Shown here one piece after another: positions 15,101 to 27,100 of a stretch of 64,000 nucleotides of DNA. The notes below the pieces were generated by a model. That model ran no database searches and had not been told where the DNA came from. It worked only from the letters and a program-made list of their open reading frames with translations. Position 1 is the stretch's first letter. Every line of letters starts with the position of its first letter. The stretch lies in assembly GCA_012932295.1 (NCBI GenBank), contig JAAONU010000017.1, positions 3,224,001 through 3,288,000 on the forward strand, written 5' to 3'. Source of the stretch: Cyclina sinensis (Eukaryota; Mollusca; Bivalvia; Venerida; Veneridae). A program made the translations under genes and the position numbers.

Positions 15101-18100
15101 TGTACCCAGAAATCAGATGGCATAGGAAATATTTTCAGCGATTGCATAAATAGTTAATTTCAGCATTCAAACTTTTTGTTGCCAGTATACTCTGTATCAT
15201 TTTATAATTCAGCCCATTTAAAATTGATTAACCATTTATAGTGTCAGAATGATTTGAAATCCAGCTTAGCAAAAAAATTGATTGTTTCTGCCAGAATTCC
15301 AGATACCTTATATGCAGAATATAAAGCATGATTTGCAATTGTAAGATTTTTATTGTCGACCAATCACATCATTATGTTTTCATGTGATTTCCTCTACTGT
15401 ACTAACTAAACCATGTTCTATTGCATATTAAGGTATATACTGTCAGCGTTCCTGTTTAGTTTCAGACAGAAGGTCACAAAGAAAAGTTTAATATCGTAAG
15501 ATGTATACTGTAAAATGGCAACATGAAACAATACTTACTTGTATTTTTGTACCAACAGAGACAGTCAAGGCTGCAAAAGCTGCCGTTGAACTAGCATATC
15601 CACACCACCATGCCAAAATCCCAACCAGCTCAACAACCCGGCCACTAACCAATCCAAACTACCACCCGCCACATGACAAATCAAGACCACATATAAAACG
15701 AAATCCAATGGTTAAAATGGCAAGCAAAGATAGCGGTACTGGAAATTCAGTGGAAAGTTCAAGGTCAAATGGAAGCAAAGATGGTGATTATCTTGTGATG
15801 GAAGATGGAAGTTTAGGAGGAAGCACCATTGATATCATTAAAAGAGATGGTCAGAAACTGCCGCCGTTTAAAAAACCATTTGTGAAGCAGGCTAGCGCTG
15901 GCATGGTAAGATTTCAGGTTTTCACATTTTGTTGCTACTTTAAAATGTTCTCTTTTTGAAATGTATATTAAATGGTTCATGTATACATATTTCTGTAAAA
16001 AGTATATAAATTTACATAACTCAAAACTCTTCTGTTAGTTATAAATATCTTTTAGTTGACACTCTGTCTGTGATGTTGGTTTCACAATCTGTTTAGAATA
16101 TTTGTACGCTTATCTCCAGTCTAGATCTTCTAAATATTGTAAAGCTTTTCTTCATTTTTTCGTTTGCTTATTGAATGTCAAACTACAAAAAACTAGGATT
16201 TCAAGAAAGTTTATTTGTATTTTCCTTTGTTCGTAATCAAGAACATCTTCTCTCTTTGATTCTCTTGTTTTCTTTCTTCAAAAAGATGTCAAATAACGTA
16301 AGTATTGAGTAGTTGGCACAATATATCCTTTAAGAACCTGTACTTCTGTAGCCTATAGTATGATATTAGTACTTGTGTAGTAATTTTGTAAAGTGTGTCG
16401 CAGTTCACTTCATCGCATAAAGCATGAAATAGTGCCACATGGTAACCATGGTAACTGAGAATATTTATTTTAATCTACAAGTCCCATATCACCTGAGCTG
16501 TTTTATAGCATTTAATCTTTTATTTTTATATCTAAATGTTTTATTGCTAATTAATTGCTTTTGTTTTATTCCAAGATATTACTTTGCTAATGTTACACAC
16601 AAGTATCAATCAGGACGTCAAAGCCGACTACCTAAAATGTTTAGTAAATGTGTATGCCCCTTTGGATAATTTAAACCACCAACATTTAGTCTGTATACAT
16701 TTCTTTCCATTGGTTTGTAGAATTATGATTGTGAATTCTACTGCTGGTATAGATCTTGAAAACTTTGAGCTAAACCTAACCATTCTGTCTGTCTTGTTAT
16801 GTAGCTGTGCATAAAAGCTGATGTCATTTTGACATTTTATCTGTCTCTTACGGCCCTTTGTCAGTTATTTGTATATGGAAAAACAATTTCATCATAAAAA
16901 TTCTGAAAGATTTGATTTCAGACTTACCCTTATTGGGTGTAGACTGCTCTATGTTGCAGTGCTTTTGATGAATTTGGTCCACATATTAAAAGCACAGTTT
17001 TCACATGTTTTAATCTTTGTTTTTGTGGCCATATGTGTAGCACCAGTAAGAACTTGGAAAATACAGTGTTAAATCTAATGAATTTCAGCATCGAAATCTT
17101 TCGCTGACCCAACGTACAATGGTGAGTCAGCCAGAACCCTTTATACTAAAAAATAGACTCAGTTTTTGACACAAATTCTTAATTATCTTTCAGACTTACA
17201 GAAATCCCATTAATGAGTGTTGACACAATGATAACATTAACTTTCTATAAAATTTGATTATGTTTTGGCACACCAGCTGATACTCTATGCAGATTTTTTT
17301 TCACTTATCAGATAACTTTTTTTTGTCACAGTCATGAATAATGCTAAACAATTTTATATTTTAGAATAGATTTGTTCAATTTACTGATGTGTTATACATA
17401 TAAAGATTTAGATTTTTTATTTCTTTTGAAGATATATTGAAAGTGTATCTGATTTTTGCATCGTTAGTAATTACAGTAGACAAGCCATATCAATTTTGCA
17501 GCATTCTCTGATAAATGAGTCACAAGGCTTATGAATAGACAGTTGACCTTATTCCTCTCTTTGGGCACTTCCTGAGTGATTATAAAGTACATATGCTGTA
17601 TTGTTTGTTGCTTTGTTGTTGCTATGATATTTTGTATTTCCCAGTGTCTTAGGATATCGAATTGCCCTTTTCTCTCAGAAAAAGTTTTCTTTAATTTATC
17701 TTTGGTGCATTTCTTAAATTTCAAGCCTACGACTACTTCTTGTTAGTCTTAAATACGTACTTTACAACATTTTTCTAAAGACTGTTTGAGTGAAACACAT
17801 ATCCCACCACAGGAAGACACTTTCAACATGGACCCAAGTCTTTCACAAGTATATTTGACAAGAAAAGACCACTTATATAATGCACCTATCAATGTTTTGC
17901 CATGAGGGGTTGGAGGTTGGCACAGGCATACATGGACTTTTGACAGAAGACCATTTCCGTTAGGCAGAAATTGGACAAACATAATGGTTCCCAGTCCCAG
18001 GAAATAGACTTTGGCCATATTTTAGGTCCCTGGTCATTTGATATGTAAAGCATCTGCCACAGTGGGAATTATGCCAACCACCACCTCCCTGGGGCAAAAC

Positions 18101-21100
18101 ATTAACAGGTGTATAAAGAAGACCATCCCGACTGAATTTCTTTATTTTGCCATCCTTTGGTGGATATATGTTTTACTTAAATGGCCCTAAAATAACCATT
18201 GGCATACTCTACTCCAAATGTTCTTTTTCTTTCTCTGTTTGTAATTCTGTAGAATATGTCAGAGCACATTGTTTTGGATTTTAGTACAACTCTTTGTAGC
18301 AGTATTCAATTTGTAGAAATGACAATTAATGTAGTAAGGTAATAACTCCTACCAATTTCCCTTATCAAATTACAAAAATTAGTTGTCAGGTTATTGAAGG
18401 CGAGAGAAAGCTTTATTGAAGATCACAGGAACAGACTTAGAAATCAAAAAACAATAATTTGTATGTTTATATTGTGGCACAAGTTAAATCAACAGACAAG
18501 CAAAGTTCATTTAATGCATGTAGTACTATTCACATCTATTCTTAATGTTGCAGGTTTCTTCATCTGGTGTGACCTTGACCCAAGAAAGGATTCCGAGTGA
18601 AACTGAGGGAGACATAGATCAAGGAATGTACGAGGATGAAGCCCTTGAAGACATGGATGCCAACAAGAGCCCTGGAAGACTGTACGTGGAAAACAAGTAT
18701 CCAAACCTAATTATCATTGACGGTAAGTCAGTTTCATCATGCATTGAAATCTGGTCCTACCATTTTGTATTTTAGATACCACCAAACACAACAGTTTTTT
18801 CTATTTCTTGTATTGTAACAAGTTTTTTTTTTTTCAATAATTTTTTCAGAGAATTCTTTTAAAAGGGTCTGGGACGCTTCACATGTAATAACTATGGTGT
18901 AAAAAGATCATTTGCTCTGTTAATGCATTTGACATATCTTTTGGACGGCCATTTTGTTAATATATTCAAAATATATTTATTTTGAGCAGTCATAAGTTTA
19001 GATAGTCAGTCTCTTGTAAAGCTAATAATGATTAATTGAAATACAATTTATAATGTTTCTGCTAATGGGGTATATATAATCAAATAACAGCAAATCTATT
19101 CAACATGAATGTACACATGTCGAAAGATTACTTTTAAGTTCAAGATTAAAAGTTTCATAATGCATCTATTCACCAGTGTTTTTGAATCGTAATTTTTTTT
19201 AATCTGTCAAATAATTGAAATTTAATCCATTAAGACCTTTGCATTCATGACTCGGATTTTAATGCCCTTTTAAAAATTAATGCTTTGTTAGATATAATCT
19301 GTAATTACATATCATGTCATTGATAAACGACATTATTGATGAAAATAGAATGAACATAGTAAAATATATTAGACATACTGATTTACTTCATGGCATACTG
19401 AGTATAAAGTTCCCTTTAAAAACCCTTTCTGTGCTTGAATTTGATTTGTCAAAATTCAAGAATGAGATGCCATTAAATCTTTACAAGTTCAGCACCAAAT
19501 AGCTTTTTTATCATGAGCTATTTCTTATCTTTAGAAAAGACACTATGACCTGTTACAGCAGTCTGTAAAGTAAGTCTCAGGCCCAAGGTCCATCACTTGT
19601 AAAATTCTGCTCTAGCTATAGACTTTTCCAGATGTGTAGAAATTTAGCTTCAAAACCTTATATCCTATTGTTCATGCCTGAAAAATCTCTTGATGGCTTA
19701 TGGATTTTCTGGAGTCCTTAAAACTAAATGGTCTACATGTTTGAAAAGTTATTTCACTCCGTGTTGCTTGTTCAAACTGTATCTGATGTTCAGTATTATG
19801 TTTCTGTTTCAGTTGGAGAAGAAACTTATGAAAATGAACCAGAGAAAGGACAAGTTATCAACAGGAATTGCGATTCCTGTATTGATTGTTGCGGTGGAAA
19901 GCTGTTTGTACCATGGTTATATTTCCAGCAGATATGCTTCAGAATTGTGGCAGAACCATTGTTCGATCTCTTCATTATTCTGTGTATTATTTTGAACACG
20001 GCTTTCATGGCCGCCGAGCACCACAATCAACCAGAAGCTCTTACACAGCTGTTGGACATATCGAATTATGTAAGTTTCTCGAATGCGTTGAAAAATATTT
20101 CAGTTTCACACGGTTGATAATGAAAATCATATAAAAATAGTTTTATTGTCAGTATGGTTACGATCCACTTCCGTTTAAACATCTGAATACTTGTAGTTTG
20201 CTCCTTATCCTAAATCTTTTTCTGCTTGTTGATTTGCCTGGAACAGTTGCTGGCAGTATGGCTTATTAGTGTCATGAGGGATTTCAACTGTGTTGTAAAA
20301 TATGAGCAAAATTTACTCTTATACCTTACCTGACACAGAAAAAAAATCTTCTGTACATGTCTGAATAATGTATTTATTTAACATACCAGTAATTTCACTG
20401 CCATAGTATAAATAAATATATACCACTGTTGCCCAAGTGGCTCAGAAACTTCTTATTGTTCATATTTTGGGCAACATTATTATTTCACCTTTTGTTATTA
20501 ATTTCAGGTGTTTTCCTCCGTATTTATCCTAGAGGCAATTGTGAAGCTGTCGGCATTGACCAAGTACTATTTCAGCAACCCATGGAACATTTTTGATCTT
20601 GTTATAGTGATAGCTAGTATTGTTGACATGGGAGTGGTTGGTGTGGACGGTTTGACAGTTTTCAGGTCTTTCAGATTAGTAAGTATTGAATTGAAGACTG
20701 TTATAATAATAATTTCTTTTCAAATTTCTGACATAAATAGTTTTTTGAAAGTTTTTTTTTTTCCATGCTTACATTCTTTAATCAGTAAAAACGTATGCAG
20801 TAAATCTATTCAGAACGTATTATTGGGAAACATATGAGCAATGTTTTAATCAGCTTTTCATGTTATTGCAGAACTTTGGATAAGTTGATACATTTGAATA
20901 GTCTTTCCTGATTTCAATCCTTTTTCATTTTGAAAACCTAGAAAATAATTCATTTTTTGGAGTCATAGAAATTTAATGAATAAGTATGGTTTATTTCAGG
21001 AAAGAGCATTTCTGCATTATACTGTTTCATTTACTTCTTTCAGATGCGTGTTTTCAAACTTGCTCAGTCTTGGCCCACTATGAGGTTGTTGCTGTCGATT

Positions 21101-24100
21101 ATCATGAACACGCTCGGAGCTCTCGGAAACTTGACGTTGATTCTATGCATAGTCATTTACATCTTTGCTGTGATTGGTCTGCAGCTGTTCAATGATAAAT
21201 ATACACCGGATAAATTTGATGGTGAATTGGTCAGGTAAGTTTTAATAATGGTAACAAATTTTACGTCTTCTGATCTGTTTTTGCATTCTTAATCTCTGAG
21301 CTAGCAGATAAACATGTTCGAATTCGTTTTGAACAAAAAAATTAATGTTCTTTTTCAGACAAGCCTGAAACACTGAATTATCGTGACAGATATGAAATGT
21401 TACAAATAATGCTTTGTTTCTGACAGTTACCTTTCCGTTTTTAAAACCAAGATACATCTTTTCATTTCAGATGGCATTTCAAAGATATCTTTCATTCCTT
21501 TATGATGATATTCCGAGTGCTTTGTGGTGAATGGATTGAACCACTGTGGGACTGTATGCGAGCTGCAAATGAAATCTGTATGGCTGTCTTCCTACCAACA
21601 CTTGTGCTTGGATATTTTATTGTAAGTCTCCTTAGAAAAGTACTTTAGTACAATGTTACTTCTGTAGCTGTATTATTTTTGGTTTTCATTTGAGCTTCAG
21701 TTTTCATTTTTCCTGGAAATGAAACTAAGTGGTACAACATAAACCAAGTTGAAGTTAGTCAGTGCTAAAGTAAATCAAGTAAATGAAACCTTACAAGACT
21801 ATAATATTAAATGCTTCAGATCTGATGTGTAATAAAAAAAACTAAATGTACAAGTAAAAAAAAATAGCTCATTGTAACTCGGAATCAGAACTTAGAAAAT
21901 TCAAGTATTAGTTGCTGAACAGGTGCTTGAAAATGATGTTTCCATCAATTTACTGTTCTAGGTGCTGAATCTTTTCCTTGCCTTGTTGCTGAATGCTTTT
22001 GCTAGCGATACTTTACGAGATGCAAAAGAAAGTCAAGAAGATACAAAGCTAAAGATTGCCTTCAAACGGCTGTTTGATTTATGTTGCTGCTGCTTCAAAA
22101 AGAAGAACAGCGATGTCAACTCCATTACACCCGACAAAGCAGATGAGGAACTTGGCTCAGTAGAAGAGATTCGTGAAAAAACAAGTAAATATTTTTTAGA
22201 CTTCGTGTTGTTTTTATAGCATACAAGTTTCATAATTGTTATTAATTATTCTCATTGACACAATTTGTTTGTTTATCATATTAGGAAGTTTTTTGGTGCA
22301 ATAGACTATTCTTTTTGCTGCGAGCTTTTTCTGAATATTCAGGTATATTTGTAAAATGATGTAATTATTGATTGGCTTGAATGAATAAGTCTTCTCAACA
22401 AACAGTTATACTGGTATCATTATTTTGTTTAAGTCTGTTAAGTTCTGCAGTAAAATATTTTATTGGAGTGTCATTTTTTTTACAGATGGTGTCAAACCAA
22501 TGAATGGTGCTGTCAACAAAACGGACAAACTGGATAATGCATTTACTACAAAACGTGATCAGTATTATGACTTTAATAAAACGTTAGAAGAGTCTAAGAA
22601 AAAGGATAAAGTAGTACCTGATGATGTTAAAGAACAAACTAAAGACACAGCGGCTATATTACCTGGCGATGAGGACAAAAAGAGTGAGAAAAAGGACAGA
22701 GAGGGAGTACGTATATACAGAATTCCCGTCAAGCCAAAACCTAAAAAGACTGGCAAGGATATTAACAAAGTTGATACAACGTTGAACGTTACCAAATCAA
22801 CGAAGGATGCAGATGATATGGAGCTGGGCGCTGAAGCGTCAAACATTAAAAAAGATGATAAGGAAGACAAAGAGGATGAAGAGAAAGTGATTGAAGTGTT
22901 TGATTGGTGGCCGTTATGGATGTCTAGAAGGTAATAGATAAATGTCTGTTTCCTCTTGTTTGAAGTTACATTTCCACTTCAAAGTGACCCTTGAATGTTA
23001 AGGAAAGTCATTTGCTTGTGAAGTTTTACTCATAAAAAATCAAATCAATTTTAAAGTGTTCATTATTTCAGACATTTTTATACCAACTGTAGGAAAAGAA
23101 AATTGTTGTAGACAAAATGTAAACTTCTTGCCTGAAAGTTTTCCAAAAATTTATATCTTACAGTGGCAGTGAAGCATATTTATTGACCTTAATACATATG
23201 GCTGCTTTGATGGGTAATACAGCTTTAAAACTGAAGCAATGTTTCTAGAGTGTCTGATAAGTGATTCACTTGTAAATTTTCTTTCCTCCCATTAAAGAAA
23301 TGGAGGGTATATTGGTTTGGAAAGGTTGGTTTGTTGGTATGTGTACTGGTTTCTGACCATTAATGATAGATAACATAGGCTCAGAGATTTAAGTCTAAGT
23401 AGGTAGGTTTAGCATGACAAATAGTGACCACTATTGATTTTAGGCTCACTTATGTCAAAGTTCAAGGTCACAGGGACCATCACTTCTAAAATGAGGAAAA
23501 CCTTACAGAAAGGTTTGATCATAAAGCTTAGGTCACCCAAATTGATTTTAGGGATTTATGGAGCATATGAGGGGTGTAATGTTATTCTGACAACTCTGTT
23601 GCTTATCTGCAAATGCTGTGTTAAGAGTTAGATCAGATTGTGTCTAGGGTCTCAATTAAGCTTGGATTAATAATATATTTCAGTTTCATGCACACCTTGT
23701 TTCAGATTGTGATTTAAACAACAGTTTGCAAACAAACAAAATGTACAGTCTAGTTTTTATGTGTCAGTACAGTTTTTTATTGCATGTATGTTTTGTGTCA
23801 TTCATATTTTTCCCCACGATTTTTTTTCATGATCTGACATAAAACATTAACCTTTTTCTACTCAAACACTCCTTCAGTGAAAATGATATAACTGTTTAAA
23901 AGGAACTGTTGCATGCTTCCTTGATTGCACAGTGCACTGTATTGTTCATAGATACATAAAATGTTACTTAACACATACTTGTACAATTTTACATTTCATA
24001 TATTCAGGCTGAAAGAGAGAAGTTGGTAAGATTAGGAACTTAGTCAGAATCAAAACATGTATCATTATACTTATTATGTGGTACTCTACCTGGAGTAATT

Positions 24101-27100
24101 GTGTTACTTAATAAAGATGCCAAGAGAAATATTGTCCTTCAAGTTTCTCATGTCCTTATAACATGCATGTCTATTGTCTATTAACAGTTGCCTGCTTTCC
24201 TGTAGATTATAGGTATGCCCTCTATTTTGGTCAGAGGATTAGAGATGTTTCACTTCTGGGGACATAGAAAAAGAACAAGCCTTTTGACAAGTTTTTTTTT
24301 TCAGTATCATTCATGAAGTTTAACAACCAGAAATAACTCTAGCACTCCAGTTTCTTCATAAAATAATTTGTCACAGAGGATCTTTTTTTCATTTGCATTC
24401 GAAATTTAAAAAAAAACACTTAATGCTTAACACCTAAATCATAGTTCAGTATTTTAGATTTAGAAGTGTTTTGAGAAAGAATCTTTTGTAAAAATATTCA
24501 GTTGAAAAGATGGGCATATTATGATGAAATTATGTCATGACTTTTTCTGGAAACCTAAATAATCACATTTAGATGTTGTTCTATTTTTTTCTGTACGGAA
24601 AATTGCCAGTATTATATTCCTATATGTACAATTGGAGCAGGGTTAGTGTTATTCAGTATTATGTAATTCTATGTTTTGATTGGCTGTTAGAAGATCCAAT
24701 TTTTGCCAAAGCATTGGGTATTTTTACGATGTACCACCTGTTGAATCAATTTGCGAAGTTGTGTTATTCCAGAAATCTTCGGACAGAATCACGGACAGAA
24801 TCACGTGACTGTCTGGTAATATTGTGTAGGAACATTGAATGTTATTGTTTTGAAATCTATTAATAGTAACAAGTAACTGGTAAGAGATACAGGTAACCTT
24901 TTGAAGGCTGGCAAAAATATGGCGGTTGATAAAAATGCAAAACATATAATTTTGTAATTACAGTTACAAAGTCATTTTTCATCGAACAGTTCAATATTTT
25001 AAATCATTTGAAAGGTCTGTAAACTAATATTTTACATATATAAAAAATATTTTTCGAAACTGTTCACTTTCTTGTTTGTAAATAGTTAATCTTAGTGCAT
25101 CTAAGGTGCTAGAAAAATGTTGAAAAAATGCTGAAACGACAGGTATAAATGAGTTTAGTTTTCTTTTTTAAAAGCAAAAATTCCAAATCTGCTTATATTT
25201 TCAAAATATGAATTTAAAGAGTCTTCAAATGATGTAAAATGATACAATGTTTATGTTTAATGTTTTCAAATAATAAAATTCGGCTCACAAAGAAAAAAAA
25301 ACATCTTAAGTTAAAAATTCAGTCTGGTTCCCGGTGGTACTTTGCTACGACAGTGACTGTTCCTCACCTGGTCTTTAATATGTTGAATTATATCAAAGTA
25401 ATCAAAGCATGGTCATACTTTATTATCATAATTGATATTACAAGTATATTTGTTATTCTGTTCAAGCATGTTTGTTATTCTGTTCAAGCATGTTTTTCCA
25501 TGAAATTCATGTTATTTTGTTATTTAACAAAACAAACACTGTTTCAGTATCATAATTATCACCATTAACATCAAGAGATATATGGAAATAAAAGGTTGAA
25601 CAAATATGTTGATTTTGTTCTTCACAAATTGGGCATTACCTTTTAAGTTAGTTATAATTTGTCTGAACAGACAGGTCTTCAATTTAAAGATATAAATTAA
25701 ATTTCTTTTTATTAGCACCTGCAAACAAATTAGAGTGCTTTAGCTTAAAGTTCCTTAAAAATACAGTAAAAACCGTACACTCAAATGGACTTATGTCCAT
25801 TTGAATTTTCCTTGTTTAAAATATTTATGCCATATAAAACACAAGTTTTAACTGAAGAATATATTGCAGATATAAAGAGCTTCTGCATTTCACAGCTTAT
25901 CTAATGTTGGAATCCATCAGCAACATATAATAATAGGACTGATCTTGCTCTTGTATCCTAAGTTCTTCTTCTGATGCCTGTAGTGCTAGGAGCTTTGCAA
26001 AACTAAAAAAGAAAATAATCAGAGAAAAGTACAATTCATGATCCGCTACTATGATGCCAAGTGTAATGCTAGATTTATTATAAGCTTTCTTTAAATCATT
26101 GCAAGCTTTACATATTCTACAGTGTATAGGGTTTTTTTTCATGGGGTGGGGGTAGTTTTGATAGAGTATTTTGAACAGTTTCAGATATTTGTATTTACAT
26201 TTCATTTCAACATATAAATGTCATTGTTTGCAAGAAAGAGACGTTATAATCTATTTATATTTGCATTTCTATAAAAGCTTGAGGTACGAACTTCTGTTGT
26301 CACTGAAGTTTTTTTTTTTTTTCTTTCTTTTTTGTCAGTTTCCATTTCTATTGAAAATTTGCCTGTACAATAGATACTGATACTTTTAGCCATTCAGTGC
26401 TCAATATAACATATTTTGTTCTGCAACCTAGGAATATGTTTTGTTTGTCTCTTATGTTTTTCTGGTAATTCATTTCATGTGCATGAATATGATTTTGTAC
26501 CTTACACAAAATAAAATGTAACTACAACTTAATACTAGTAATAGTAGTGTTGCCTTTTATCGGGGTTGTGGGTGGGGGTGTTTTTATTTCATTTTGTTCC
26601 AAAATTGGAATTGTTATTAACATGCATTATGATTTTATTTCAGGTATTTAAAAAAAATTGTTTTCATTCACAGGTGCTTCTGTTGTTGGGGAGAGGGTGA
26701 TACAGAATTTTGGGAGAAATGGTTCATGTTTCGTGTATTCATGAATCGTGTTGTGGAGCACAGACTCTTTGAGGGCACTATTTTGTTCCTCATTGCATCA
26801 AGCAGTATTTCTTTGGTAAGACTATTTTCTCTGTTTCAATATTTTGTAAGGTGTGGTCATTTTTACCAGCCAGATTTCAATTAATTAAAATTTTATTAAT
26901 ATATTTTGAATTTCAAACAGTTTTTGTTTTGTTTTTTTCATTCAAATTTGTGGTTATGAAATCTTTATGTCATAGAATTCTTTTATTGTTTCTTTTGCTT
27001 TAACTACAATAATTATATTAAAAAAACACTGATTTAGAATTTAATACATTTGTTTCCCTTTTGCATTTTCAGGCATTTGAGGATGTCGACTTGTACTCGA

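Larger units (their letters stand above)
10218..15558 (+). other. Long intron rich in repeats
   Basis: This 5.3 kb intron contains a dispersed repeat (10440-10990), a foldback/MITE-like element (11455-11828), a possible microexon (12152-12166) and a 29-bp minisatellite (13697-14052). The rest is AT-rich and I see no further coding signal. The minus-strand open frame at 14433-14696 has no recognisable domain. Confidence 0.6.
15906..18553 (+). other. Introns around two small linker exons
   Basis: Apart from the small exons at 16286-16297 and 17089-17121, this is AT-rich intron without visible repeats. Open frames here on both strands do not resemble known proteins. Confidence 0.5.

Noticed and set aside
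16565..16814. Open frame with a stretch resembling 'VNVYAPLDN', as in retroelement endonucleases
   Set aside because: Only a handful of residues resemble the motif, no catalytic residues follow, and the surroundings are ordinary AT-rich intron.
22565..22870. Minus-strand 101-residue open frame
   Set aside because: It is the antisense shadow of the Lys/Asp-rich II-III linker exon.
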